64,000 nucleotides of DNA from Evansella clarkii (lineage in GTDB: Bacteria; Bacillota; Bacilli; Bacillales; Salisediminibacteriaceae): assembly GCF_002019695.1 (NCBI RefSeq), contig NZ_KV917376.1, positions 124,001-188,000 on the forward strand, in the 5' to 3' direction. The notes below the pieces were generated by a model. The model saw nothing but the letters and a program-made list of their open reading frames with translations, made no database searches and was not told the DNA's origin. This document shows, in pieces, positions 1 through 8,394 of this stretch (position 1 is its first letter; every line of letters starts with the position of its first letter). The position numbers were made by a program, and so were the translations under genes.

Positions 1-321
1 TACTCCCTGAAGAAAGATACTGAAAACTTAAAAAAATACTTAAATCTGGCAAAAAATGAAGCAAAAACTGCCCATGAAAAAAATCGTTTAAAGACTATCG
101 AAGCAGATATGGAGCTATTTAACGGAAATGAAGATAAATACGTGCAGTTAAAGGAAAAAAGTTTAAATTACTTCTATGAAAACGAACACTGGCTTGATAT
201 TGAAAACGAAGCGAAAAAATTAAGTAAGTACTTTTTCGATCTTCGTAAATACAAAAAAGCATATCAATATCTGGAGATGGAAAATCAGGCACTTGAGTAT
301 TTATACAAAGACAGGGCCTGA
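1..321 (+). CDS. C-terminal part of an unrecognised helical protein (5' end outside window)
   Basis: The reading frame is open from base 1, so this is the last 106 codons of a gene that begins before the window. The first ATG inside (109) has no ribosome site in front of it and is not a likely start. The visible part is Lys/Glu/Asn/Tyr-rich and looks all-helical. The segment near the end, with alternating Tyr/Leu and charged residues (LRKYKKAYQYLEMENQAL), is what one sees in TPR or coiled-coil helices, as in TPR-containing regulators of Bacillus, but no family-defining motif is present. A strong rho-independent terminator follows directly. Function unknown. Confidence 0.6.
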   Translation, partial: YSLKKDTENLKKYLNLAKNEAKTAHEKNRLKTIEADMELFNGNEDKYVQLKEKSLNYFYENEHWLDIENEAKKLSKYFFDLRKYKKAYQYLEMENQALEYLYKDRA

Positions 322-334
322 GTGGCCAGAACCC

Positions 335-364
335 AAAACGGAGCCGGGGGCTCCGTTTTTTTTT
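335..364 (+). terminator. Rho-independent terminator after the partial gene
   Basis: Eleven-base stem AAAACGGAGCC / GGCTCCGTTTT with a three-base loop followed by a T run. The A-rich left flank means it could also act for the convergent cupredoxin gene on the minus strand. Confidence 0.85.
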
Positions 365-383
365 GCTGTGGATTCCAGACTTA

Positions 384-842
384 CTAATCCACCACGATAT
401 ATGCGATCATCGGTCCGTTATTCTCTTTGTCTTTATGGGTTGCACAAATAAGCCGGTATGTCCCCTCTTTCTTGAACTTCAGAGGGACAACGGTTTCTTC
501 TCCTTGTTTCACGATCCCTTTTATGTTTGTTCCCTCTATATAAAAAGGGTGTTCTTTCCCGTTAACACCGTAAATCACCAGATTTACCCGCTCGCCTTCT
601 TCCATATAAATTGTTCCCGGATCCCATCTGTAGGATTCGATTTCCTGCCCATTCACCTCAGCCTTAAACTCTCCCGTTACCATATGGATTGTCCGTACTT
701 CTTCCTTACTTTCTCCTCCGCCAGGTCCGAAAACCGGCATTCCCTTATTCATCACTTCAAATGACAATAGCATTCCGGCAATAATAATTACAGATGTCAG
801 TAAAAGTATGACCTGCTTTTTTTTGACTACGAAAAATTTCAT
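384..842 (-). CDS. Membrane-anchored cupredoxin-domain protein
   Basis: A 152-residue protein with an N-terminal hydrophobic anchor (about residues 10-30, after KKK) and a C-terminal cupredoxin-like domain on the outside of the cell. Likely copper ligands are His98 (EHPF), Cys133 and His136 (ICATHK) and Met145 (GPMIAY), the order H...C-H-M of mononuclear blue-copper sites; the usual CuA pair of cysteines is absent. Such proteins act as electron carriers or copper-binding accessory proteins of respiratory chains; the partner cannot be named from here. The start is supported by a GGAGGGAGGAGA stretch just upstream. It stands alone and converges on the terminator at 335-364. Confidence 0.75.
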   Translation of the reverse strand: MKFFVVKKKQVILLLTSVIIIAGMLLSFEVMNKGMPVFGPGGGESKEEVRTIHMVTGEFKAEVNGQEIESYRWDPGTIYMEEGERVNLVIYGVNGKEHPFYIEGTNIKGIVKQGEETVVPLKFKKEGTYRLICATHKDKENNGPMIAYIVVD

Positions 843-1054
843 TTAATCTCCCTCCCTCCTTCTGATTAATGTATATGCACGGGCAGGGGGAAAACTTGTC
901 ACTTTTATCGGACAACTTCTTTATTAAAGTATATATAGTTCTTTAGGATCAATAGTTTGTTATGGGGGATCTGTCGAATAATAATTGAGCTATAACACTG
1001 TTAAACTTTTATTTATCTGCAAAATTCCATATAAAAACTGTTTTTTATTTTAGA

Positions 1055-1080
1055 AAATTTTACTAGATTAATGGTATAAT
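1055..1080 (+). promoter_or_regulatory. Extended -10 promoter for the HtrA-like protease gene
   Basis: TGGTATAAT at 1072-1080 is a perfect TGnTATAAT extended -10. No good -35 hexamer is seen 17 bases upstream, which is usual for this promoter class. It would give a leader of about 35 bases to the TTG start at 1121. Confidence 0.5.
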
Positions 1081-1120
1081 AGTAGTAATTATAAAAGATC
1101 TGTAAAGGGAGGTGGAGTCT

Positions 1121-2554
1121 TTGTACTGTCCTAATTGCAGAAATGCTCTGCAGGAAAAGACCCGTTATTGTCCTGGCTGTGGAAGTAAGAAAAAGAAAGG
1201 TACTGTCTGGCTCATTGTATTGTTTTTCTGCTTATTTTTATCCGGCGGTGCATTCAGCGCATTTTATTTTTTACCTTTTGGAGAGGAAACTGCATCACAG
1301 CAAACCGCCTCAGATCCGGAGCCGGTAAAGCAGGAAGCGCCTCCTGAGAAAGAAGCTGCTGAACCACCACGAAAGCCTGAAAAACAGGAGCTTAAAGAGG
1401 AACAGAAAAGAGAGCTCACTGATATTATTGCAGATGCACAGGAAACAGTTTACACAGTGTTTACCTCGTACAGCCAGGGATCAGGTTTTCTGTACAATGA
1501 CCAGGGAGCTGTAGTAACCAATGCCCATGTAGTAGAGGGAGAAATCAATGTTTACGTCAAAACAGTAAACGGCACAGAGCTCCCAGGAAAAGTGGTTGGC
1601 TACTCCAATGAAACTGACATTGCAGTAATCCATGTTCCTGAGCTGGCTGGTAAAAAGCCGTTCCCAATTGAAAAAAGTGAACCATATCTTGCCGGTGAAG
1701 AAGTTATTGCATTAGGCAGCCCCCTTGGCTACGAAAATACAGCAACCATGGGATACATAACCGGAACAGACAGAAATTTTGTGATAAACACCTGGATTTT
1801 TAACGGGCTGTATCAAATCTCTGCCCCCATTTCTCCAGGAAGCAGCGGCGGTCCTCTGCTGTCTAAAAGCTCCGAAAAAATTATCGCAGTAAATTCGGCT
1901 AAGGATACACAAGATACATCAATAGGCTTTAGTATCCCTATTTATAATGTAGCTAATCTTATTGATTCCTGGATCGACTCCCCTATGAGTGAAGAGGAAA
2001 TATACGAACAGTTTTACGGAGCAAGCGGCAGATATTTCTTCGAGGACCTCTGGTCATATGGAGACTGGTACTTTGAAGGAGGCTACTACTCCGAAGAAGA
2101 CTATTATTACGATTACTGGGAATACGGCTACTATGACTTCTGGGAAGATTACGGCTATGATTACTGGGATTACTACTGGGACGAAAACTACTATTACGAT
2201 GACTGGTATGACAGCTGGTTTGAAGATTACGAGGGATGGGATTCCGAGTGGCATGATAGTAATTATGGCTATGAAGAAGACTGGAATTATGATTATGATG
2301 AAGAATGGAACGAGGAATGGGAATACGAATACGATTACGACTATAATTCTAACGACGAGCCATACGAGGAAGAAAATTATTACTATGAGGAAGACTATAA
2401 TTACGATGATGAGAACTGGCATTACAATTATGATGAGGACCTCTGGTATTACTTTGATGAGTATGAAGGCATCTGGTATTACTACGACGAAATAACAGAT
2501 CAATTGTATGAGGTAACCACGTTTGAAAACATAGAAGATAATTTTGGCAACTAA
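1121..2554 (+). CDS. Zinc-ribbon, membrane-anchored trypsin-like (HtrA-type) protease with Tyr/Trp/acidic tail
   Basis: Domains in order (numbering from the alternative GTG at 1112; subtract 3 for the TTG start): an N-terminal zinc ribbon with paired cysteines CPNC and CPGC (6-23), a transmembrane helix (about 31-55), a Pro/Glu/Lys linker, and a trypsin-fold domain with the triad His139 (TNAHVV), Asp169 (ETDIAV) and Ser245 (GSSGGP). No PDZ domain follows. From about residue 308 to the end there are 173 residues with no Lys or Arg, about 45 Tyr and 16 Trp, the rest mostly Asp, Glu, Asn and Gly. The TTG at 1121 is preferred because GGAGG at 1108-1112 lies eight bases before it, whereas the GTG at 1112 overlaps that ribosome site. 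The protease domain faces outwards if the zinc ribbon is cytoplasmic. The substrate and the role of the tail are unknown. Confidence 0.85.
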   Translation: MYCPNCRNALQEKTRYCPGCGSKKKKGTVWLIVLFFCLFLSGGAFSAFYFLPFGEETASQQTASDPEPVKQEAPPEKEAAEPPRKPEKQELKEEQKRELTDIIADAQETVYTVFTSYSQGSGFLYNDQGAVVTNAHVVEGEINVYVKTVNGTELPGKVVGYSNETDIAVIHVPELAGKKPFPIEKSEPYLAGEEVIALGSPLGYENTATMGYITGTDRNFVINTWIFNGLYQISAPISPGSSGGPLLSKSSEKIIAVNSAKDTQDTSIGFSIPIYNVANLIDSWIDSPMSEEEIYEQFYGASGRYFFEDLWSYGDWYFEGGYYSEEDYYYDYWEYGYYDFWEDYGYDYWDYYWDENYYYDDWYDSWFEDYEGWDSEWHDSNYGYEEDWNYDYDEEWNEEWEYEYDYDYNSNDEPYEEENYYYEEDYNYDDENWHYNYDEDLWYYFDEYEGIWYYYDEITDQLYEVTTFENIEDNFGN

Positions 2555-2624
2555 GAAGGCGAATACAACAGGAATAGTAATGGAAACCAGATAGTTACAT
2601 GGAAGATGCTTTTACAGTAGTGGG

Positions 2625-2653
2625 GCCGTATGAATCATTCATACGGCTTTTTT
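2625..2653 (+). terminator. Rho-independent terminator of the HtrA-like gene
   Basis: Perfect 11-base stem GCCGTATGAAT / ATTCATACGGC with a one-base centre, followed by a T run. Confidence 0.85.
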
Positions 2654-2811
2654 GTACCTGCGGTGATTCTTTATAATATGCACTTTCCTTCAAGGTCTTT
2701 CGCTCCATAAGAAGGAAGTTTGCTCCAGGTCAGGTAACGAATCAGCTGCTTGCGTGACCTCAGTGAAGAGGTTGCACCAACTCAGGTAACGAATTAATTT
2801 CCCGTTGTGAA
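2654..2811. repeat. Intergenic region with a short direct repeat
   Basis: The gap between the two convergent terminators is non-coding. It holds a direct repeat, TCAGGTAACGAAT at 2730-2742 and 2782-2794, each preceded by a related GTTTGCTCCA/GTTGCACCAA stretch, so it looks like two decayed units of a repeat of about 52 bases. Confidence 0.45.
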
Positions 2812-2844
2812 AAGGGCTGATAGATCACTTCTCTATCGGCCCTT
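2812..2844 (-). terminator. Terminator of the ABC exporter operon
   Basis: Twelve-base stem AAGGGCTGATAG / CTATCGGCCCTT with a nine-base loop; read on the minus strand it ends in CCCTTTTC. Confidence 0.7.
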
Positions 2845-2871
2845 GTACCACTCTCCTGCCTTGAAAAGGAA

Positions 2872-4713
2872 TCACACCGCTGCCTTTTTCAGCTGGCTGT
2901 TATAAAGCTCTGCATAAAATCCTCCAGCTTCCAGCAGCTCTTTATGGCTTCCCTGTTCTATAAGCTGTCCTTCTTTCAGAATAAAAATCTTATCTGCTTT
3001 CTGAATTGTGTTTAATCGATGGGCAATAACAAAACTTGTGCGTCCTTCCATCAGCCTTTCAAGAGCCTCCTGAATTTTAATCTCTGTGACTGTATCAATG
3101 CTGCTCGTTGCTTCATCGAGAACCAGAATTTTCGGATTGGCCAGCAACGCACGGGCGATAGATAAAAGCTGCTTCTGCCCCTGGCTTATGCCTCCCCCAT
3201 CCTGGTCGATTTTCGTATCATATCCTTGAGGGAACCTTTTGATAAATGAGTGGGCGTTTGCAAGCTTTGCTGCTTCTTCTACTTCTTCGTCCGTGGCATC
3301 AAGCCGCCCATAGCGGATATTTTCCCTAATCGTCCCGTGAAACAAAAAGGAATCCTGGAGAACAAATGCCATGTGCTTGCGGAGGCTCTCCCTTTTTATC
3401 CCCTTCGTATTTTTACCATCCAGAAGTATTCTTCCGCTGTCAGGGTCATAAAAACGGGAGATTAAATTAATCATTGTTGTTTTACCAGCACCTGTAGGTC
3501 CCACAAAGGCTGCCGTCTCTCCAGGTGCGACCTGAAAGCTGACATTGTTTACTGTGTCTCCGCCCTCTTCATAGGAAAACGACACGTCTTCAAAAATCAC
3601 CTCGCCGGTAACCTCTTCAATCTCAGCTGCTTCCTTATCTTCAGCCAGCTCTTCTTCCTCATCCATCACGTCAAACACCCGCTCGGCACCAGCTATAGCT
3701 GACAGCAGCGTATTAAACTGGTTTGCCAGATCATTGAGCGGACGCGTAAACTGCCGCGCATATTCCGCGAAGATAACAATGACACCGATAGATATGAGAC
3801 CGTTAAGGGCGAGAATACCACCGACTCCGGCTACAACCGCAAAACTGAGGTTATTCAGCATGTTCATCAGTTTCGGAATAAACCCTGAAAAAGTCTGTGC
3901 CCAGAATCCGGCAATCTTCAGCCGGTCGTTTCTTTCTTTAAATTCACTGATTACCTTTTCTTCCTGAGAAAAAGTTTTGACGATTCTCTGTCCCGAAAGT
4001 GTTTCCTGGATGTGGCCGTTCAAGTCACCCAGATGCTTCTGCTGCTCCTTAAACAGTTTTCCTGTCCGTTTCGTGATCCATTTCATTCCAAAGAACATCG
4101 CAGGAATAATCAGCATCGTTATTAGCGTAAGCAATGGGCTGAGCCAGAGCATTACAGCAACTGTTCCTACGAGGGTGAGGATACTGGAGAAAATCTGTAT
4201 CACCGAACTGTTCAGTGTTGTGCTCACGTTCTCAATATCATTCGTAACTCTGCTCATCAGCTCCCCATGCTGCCTTTTATCAAAAAATGGGATTGGGAGC
4301 TTATGGAGATGGCGGAACAGCTGGGTTCTCATAGAAAAAACCGTTTTTTGAGCTATCCGGATCATCCAGTAATTTTGCAGCCATACAGAAAGAGAATGGA
4401 ATATATAAACAGCAGTGAGCCCAAAAAGAAGCACCACCAGCCCGTCTGTATTTTGTTCTACAATAAAATCATCAATGGCCATCCCCACGAGAAAAGGTCC
4501 GTACAAAGCAAGAAAAGAACTTACTACAACCATCAGAAGTACGAGAGACAGTCTCCCTTTGCTTTTCGCAAGATAGCCGGAAATCCTTGCAATTGTTGCC
4601 CGCCAGTTTTTCGGCTTTTCCTTCTTTTTCCCTGGAGCCGCTGTTTTCCTGGTATTTAATTTATCTAAATCGATTTTTTCATGCTGGAAAGGTTCCTTAA
4701 ATTCTTTAAGCAT
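2872..4713 (-). CDS. ABC exporter half, ATPase plus membrane domain (catalytic Walker B, degenerate signature)
   Basis: Second gene of a two-gene exporter operon. The N-terminal half has about six membrane helices of the type I exporter fold and the C-terminal half is a nucleotide-binding domain: Walker A GPTGAGKT, Walker B VLDEATSS with the catalytic Glu intact, H-loop VIAHRLN. The signature motif is ISQGQ instead of LSGGQ. This is the pattern of heterodimeric multidrug exporters such as BmrCD, YfiBC and YknUV of B. subtilis. The longest open frame starts at 4743, but GGGGAGG lies just before the ATG at 4713, so that start is used; it overlaps the end of the upstream gene by 8 bases, implying coupled translation. 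Substrate not predictable. Confidence 0.9.
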   Translation of the reverse strand: MLKEFKEPFQHEKIDLDKLNTRKTAAPGKKKEKPKNWRATIARISGYLAKSKGRLSLVLLMVVVSSFLALYGPFLVGMAIDDFIVEQNTDGLVVLLFGLTAVYIFHSLSVWLQNYWMIRIAQKTVFSMRTQLFRHLHKLPIPFFDKRQHGELMSRVTNDIENVSTTLNSSVIQIFSSILTLVGTVAVMLWLSPLLTLITMLIIPAMFFGMKWITKRTGKLFKEQQKHLGDLNGHIQETLSGQRIVKTFSQEEKVISEFKERNDRLKIAGFWAQTFSGFIPKLMNMLNNLSFAVVAGVGGILALNGLISIGVIVIFAEYARQFTRPLNDLANQFNTLLSAIAGAERVFDVMDEEEELAEDKEAAEIEEVTGEVIFEDVSFSYEEGGDTVNNVSFQVAPGETAAFVGPTGAGKTTMINLISRFYDPDSGRILLDGKNTKGIKRESLRKHMAFVLQDSFLFHGTIRENIRYGRLDATDEEVEEAAKLANAHSFIKRFPQGYDTKIDQDGGGISQGQKQLLSIARALLANPKILVLDEATSSIDTVTEIKIQEALERLMEGRTSFVIAHRLNTIQKADKIFILKEGQLIEQGSHKELLEAGGFYAELYNSQLKKAAV

Positions 4714-6433
4714 AGCGGTTATCCTCCCCAAATTGAGACTCATAGATCTTTCTGTACAAACGGGATATCTCCATCAGTTCCTCATGGTTTCCTTCTGCAA
4801 TAAGCTCCCCGTCTTCCAGAAGCAAAATCTTATCCGCATTCATGGTCGTACTGATTTTCTGGGTAATCATCAGAGTAGTGCAGGAATAGCTGTCCAGTGC
4901 ATCGAGAAGCCTTTTTTCCGTCTTAACATCCAAGGCACTCGTACTGTCGTCCAGAAGGAGAATCTTTGGCGCCCGGATCAGAGCTCTTGCAATAGAAAGC
5001 CTTTGTTTCTGGCCGCCTGAAAGATTTACTCCTTTCTGCCCAAGAAGCGTCTCATATTTTTCCGGAAGCTCCATAATTGTGTCATGGATTTGGGCATCCA
5101 TGGCCGCTCTTACAATCTCATCCATGGAGGCATCTTCTTTCCCCCACCTGATATTATCCTTCAACGTCCCTGTAAAAAGCATCGCTTCCTGAGGTACAAA
5201 GCCAATCTGCCTTCGTAATGTTTTAAGCTTTAGTTTCCGAATATCTTTTTCGTCTATTTTTATCGTTCCTTCATCTAAGTCATAAAGCCGGGGAATAAGC
5301 TGAAATAAGCTTGTCTTTCCTGAACCTGTAGCTCCCAGGATTGCTATTCTTTCCCCTGGCTTCGCTTCAAAACTTATGTTTTTCAATACGAACATGTCTG
5401 TCTCAGGGTAACGGAAGGAAACAGAATCAAAGGTGATTTTCCCGGCTGTAATCTTATTCCCGGTGTCACTTTCTTTTGTATCAAGAAGGTCTACATCTGT
5501 TTCCAGCACATCTGCAATCCTCTGAGAGGAAGCTTTTGCTCTGGAAAAAATCATAATGATCATCGAAAATACGGACAGCGCTCCGGTCATCCTGGTAGTG
5601 TAGTTGATAATTGCGACCACTTCCCCCACCGTGGCCCCGCCAGCAGCGGTTTCGAAGCTTCCAAACCAGAGAATCGCCATGATACTCACGTTCATAATAA
5701 GGAGAAGGACAGGCATGGCAATCTCTATCAGCCTTAACGCAGCTACGGTTTTATCCCGCAGATTTCTGCTTGCTTCAGTAAATCTCTCCGCTTCATGTTT
5801 TCTCCGGAGGAAAGCTTTGATCAGTCTGATTCCCGAGAGATTTTCCTGTACCACACTGTTAACGTTATCCAGCTTTTCCTGTACTGCCCGGAACAGCCTT
5901 CCAGCTTTACTCATTATCCACATTAAAAACATAATCAAAAGCGGTACGGCTACAACAAGAATAAGGGCAAGCTTTACATTTACAAGCAGAGCCATAATGA
6001 CAGAACCAATGACAAGCAAAGGTGCGCGCAGCATAATCCGTAAACTCATAAACACAGTGTTTTGAAGCTGGGTCACATCGCTCGTCATCCTTGTAATCAG
6101 TGATGATGCCGGAAACTGGCTGAAATTAGCGAATGAAAAAGACTGCACCTTTTCAAACACCTTGCTTCGTATATCGTATCCCATACCCTGGCTGGCATGA
6201 GCCGCATAGAAAGAGTTCAGGATCCCCGAGGCAAAAGCGATCAGCGACATACCGATCATAATGCCTCCCCAGAGCATGACGACTGATAAATCCCCCTGCA
6301 TAATCCCGTCGTCTATTATTCTCGCCATTAAAAACGGCTGCAGGAGTTCCACAGCCAGCTCTGTTAAAGTGAAAAAAAGAGCCACGAATACCGCCAGCCG
6401 GTAGGGCCCCAGAAACATTAATACCTTCTTCAT
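4706..6433 (-). CDS. ABC exporter half, ATPase plus membrane domain (degenerate Walker B and H-loop)
   Basis: First gene of the exporter operon, 575 residues: six-helix membrane domain then a nucleotide-binding domain with Walker A GATGSGKT and a canonical LSGGQ signature. The Walker B reads LLLDDSTSALD, so the catalytic Glu is Asp, and the switch His is replaced by Gln (MITQKIST). Together with the ISQGQ signature of the partner, one composite ATP site is canonical and one is degenerate, as known for asymmetric heterodimers (BmrC/BmrD, TM287/288). Start ATG is preceded by GGGAGGTACAGCC. The pair probably exports drugs, lipids or peptides. Confidence 0.9.
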   Translation of the reverse strand: MKKVLMFLGPYRLAVFVALFFTLTELAVELLQPFLMARIIDDGIMQGDLSVVMLWGGIMIGMSLIAFASGILNSFYAAHASQGMGYDIRSKVFEKVQSFSFANFSQFPASSLITRMTSDVTQLQNTVFMSLRIMLRAPLLVIGSVIMALLVNVKLALILVVAVPLLIMFLMWIMSKAGRLFRAVQEKLDNVNSVVQENLSGIRLIKAFLRRKHEAERFTEASRNLRDKTVAALRLIEIAMPVLLLIMNVSIMAILWFGSFETAAGGATVGEVVAIINYTTRMTGALSVFSMIIMIFSRAKASSQRIADVLETDVDLLDTKESDTGNKITAGKITFDSVSFRYPETDMFVLKNISFEAKPGERIAILGATGSGKTSLFQLIPRLYDLDEGTIKIDEKDIRKLKLKTLRRQIGFVPQEAMLFTGTLKDNIRWGKEDASMDEIVRAAMDAQIHDTIMELPEKYETLLGQKGVNLSGGQKQRLSIARALIRAPKILLLDDSTSALDVKTEKRLLDALDSYSCTTLMITQKISTTMNADKILLLEDGELIAEGNHEELMEISRLYRKIYESQFGEDNRYA

Positions 6434-6701
6434 GGCTGTACCTCCCGTGTTGTTCTTCGTATCGCAAAAAGTCTTTTGTTAATATTCAAAAAATTATATG
6501 TACAATTTCGCTCATCGAAATAATTCTATAATAAAGAATATCATAAATCTGCTGTACAGGCGCCTAAAAACACATTTTTATTTATTTCAGCCTGCTGTAT
6601 TTTTATCAGAGAAACTTCTGGCGATTTCCAGAAATTATGTGAAAATAAAGGACTATTCTTTTCTGCCGCCGAAGTAATGTAAAAAAAATGCAGAAAGGAA
6701 C

Positions 6702-7727
6702 ATGAGCCTGATGAAAAAAGAACGGGAGATTACCGAACCAGTTAAACTATGTGATGAAAACGGCAGTCTGAACGCGTCGAGTGTGGGCTGGTCACGCCGC
6801 CCACTAATAACAAGCAACCTGAAAGGCCAGTTTCTGAGAAAGAAAAAATGGCATTACTGGTGTGTAAACGGGCAGGACGCCTTATTTTCAGCAACCATAA
6901 GCCACTTTGATTATGCAGCCGTCTGCTTTGTTTATTATTTAGATTATAAGACAAAAGATTTTTATGAAAAAACTGTTCTGATGCCTTTAGGATTAAAGAC
7001 GAAAATGCCGGAAGAAGTTCTGGCAAGTGCAGAAACTCTTCATAAAAACATGGGTATATTTTTTATCTGGGACGGAAGAAATACGCACCTGAAAGTCAGC
7101 ATCCCTGATTTTGGAGGAAAACCTTTAACGGCGGACATTAAAGTCCATTACCCGGAAGACCATGACACCCTGAATGTGGTAATACCGTGGAGCAGCACGA
7201 AGTTCCAGTACACTGCCAAGCAGCAATGCCTTCCGGCCGAGGGAGCATTTTCTGTTGGTGACAAAACGTACACCTTTGATAAAACAACAGACTCAGCTAT
7301 TCTGGATTATGGGCGGGGTGTCTGGCCCAGGACAAGCACATGGAACTGGGGTACAGCCTCTGGCAGGAATAACGGGGATATGATCGGCCTGAACTTTGGC
7401 GGGCAATGGACAGACGGAACTGGTGTGACTGAAAACGGATTTCTCGTTAATGGACGCCTTGTTAAAATCGGCGAAGACGTGGAATTCAAGTTTAACAGAA
7501 ATAATATGATGGAGCCGTGGCAGCTCAACACTAAAGAATCCAGCCAGGTCCTGTTAAACTTCGAACCTTTCTTTCACCGTAAGTCTGCCACCTCCGCCCC
7601 ACTGGTCAAGTCGGAAATGCACCAGATGTTCGGGCATTATTATGGGGAACTGACTGATGAAGACGGCAGTAAAATTACCCTTAACGGCCTTCCGGGTTCT
7701 ATAGAAGACCATTTTGCCCACTGGTAA
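6702..7727 (+). CDS. DUF2804 family protein
   Basis: A soluble 341-residue protein without signal peptide. The N-terminus (ITEPVKLCDENGSLN...GWSRRPL), the central HFDYAAVCFVYYLDY segment and the late TWNWGTASGRNNG and GLNFGGQWTDGTG motifs are those of the DUF2804 family, large beta-rich proteins that resemble lipocalin/AttH-type folds. No enzymatic role is established for the family. It is a single gene with its own terminator. GAAAGGA lies six bases before the ATG. Confidence 0.8.
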   Translation: MSLMKKEREITEPVKLCDENGSLNASSVGWSRRPLITSNLKGQFLRKKKWHYWCVNGQDALFSATISHFDYAAVCFVYYLDYKTKDFYEKTVLMPLGLKTKMPEEVLASAETLHKNMGIFFIWDGRNTHLKVSIPDFGGKPLTADIKVHYPEDHDTLNVVIPWSSTKFQYTAKQQCLPAEGAFSVGDKTYTFDKTTDSAILDYGRGVWPRTSTWNWGTASGRNNGDMIGLNFGGQWTDGTGVTENGFLVNGRLVKIGEDVEFKFNRNNMMEPWQLNTKESSQVLLNFEPFFHRKSATSAPLVKSEMHQMFGHYYGELTDEDGSKITLNGLPGSIEDHFAHW

Positions 7728-7738
7728 ATACCTGTAAC

Positions 7739-7764
7739 AATGGCCTGGAAACTACCAGGCCATT
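7739..7764. terminator. Hairpin between convergent genes
   Basis: Perfect 10-base stem AATGGCCTGG / CCAGGCCATT with a six-base loop between the DUF2804 gene and the convergent acetyltransferase gene. The T run is short in both directions. Confidence 0.55.
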
Positions 7765-7772
7765 TACCGTTT

Positions 7773-8291
7773 TTAAAAGATCAATCTGTAATGAAAGAAA
7801 TCGAGTTTTTCTCCTTTGTATACGGCCCCTGCTTCTTCCACCCGTTCCAGCTTAAAACCGTTTCTCTCAAGCACCTTTCTTGAGGGGATGTTATTTCTTG
7901 TTGTTTTTGCCGTAAGCCCTGTTATTTTCCCATCATCAGAGCCTGCCTCAACAAGTATCCGGACCGCCCTGCCTGCCACCCCTTTTCCCGCGGACATTTT
8001 TCCTACACGATAGCCTAGTTCGCCTACCCCGTTTTTATCCACGTCGGCAATATTAATCCTGCCAAGAATCTCGCCGGAAGTGTCTTTTATCAGGAAAAAC
8101 TGAGATGTTCCCTCTTCCTGTTCCTTCAGCAGGAGGACGAGCCTTTTGAGAAAATTCTCATACACAAAGTAGTCATCGCCCCTGTCTGGAACCATAGAAG
8201 AAAAATACGTTCTGTTAGCCAGTTCAAACTGGAATAACGCTTCGGCGTCTTCCAAAGCAAGGTCCTGAATTTCAATCTCCAATTCTCTCAC
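7773..8291 (-). CDS. GNAT family N-acetyltransferase (RimJ/RimL-like)
   Basis: A 172-residue GNAT-fold enzyme, expected to transfer acetyl from acetyl-CoA to an amine. The order matches the RimJ/L subgroup: N-terminal LEDAEALFQFELANRTYF, a central FFLIKDTSGEILGRINI strand pair, the CoA-binding loop area GYRVGKMSAGKGVAGRAV, and the late NIPSRKVLERNGFKLE motif. The start is a GTG with the ribosome site unusually close (two bases); an in-frame TTG at 8282 has better spacing and may be the real start. Acceptor unknown. Confidence 0.8.
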   Translation of the reverse strand: MRELEIEIQDLALEDAEALFQFELANRTYFSSMVPDRGDDYFVYENFLKRLVLLLKEQEEGTSQFFLIKDTSGEILGRINIADVDKNGVGELGYRVGKMSAGKGVAGRAVRILVEAGSDDGKITGLTAKTTRNNIPSRKVLERNGFKLERVEEAGAVYKGEKLDFFHYRLIF

Positions 8292-8361
8292 ACTCCCATG
8301 AAATATCCTGTTAGAAAAAGAATATCATATTTTGACCCCTTCAGACTAAGACAATTGTTTG

Positions 8362-8370
8362 TGATAGAAT
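8362..8370 (+). promoter_or_regulatory. Possible extended -10 for the antiporter gene
   Basis: TGATAGAAT fits TGn plus a -10 hexamer (TAGAAT); the -35 region is poor. It lies 25 bases before the start codon, so the leader would be under 20 bases. Confidence 0.3.
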
Positions 8371-8394
8371 GTAAGTGACCAAACTGGAGGTACT

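Noticed and set aside
363-764. 133-codon plus-strand frame opposite the cupredoxin gene
   Set aside because: Antisense shadow; the minus-strand frame has the copper motif, membrane anchor and ribosome site.
1989-2503. Long open frames on both strands over the protease tail
   Set aside because: They are a by-product of the GAY/TAY/TGG codon runs. Their proteins are Thr/Ile/Met or Val/Ile repeats without start signals.
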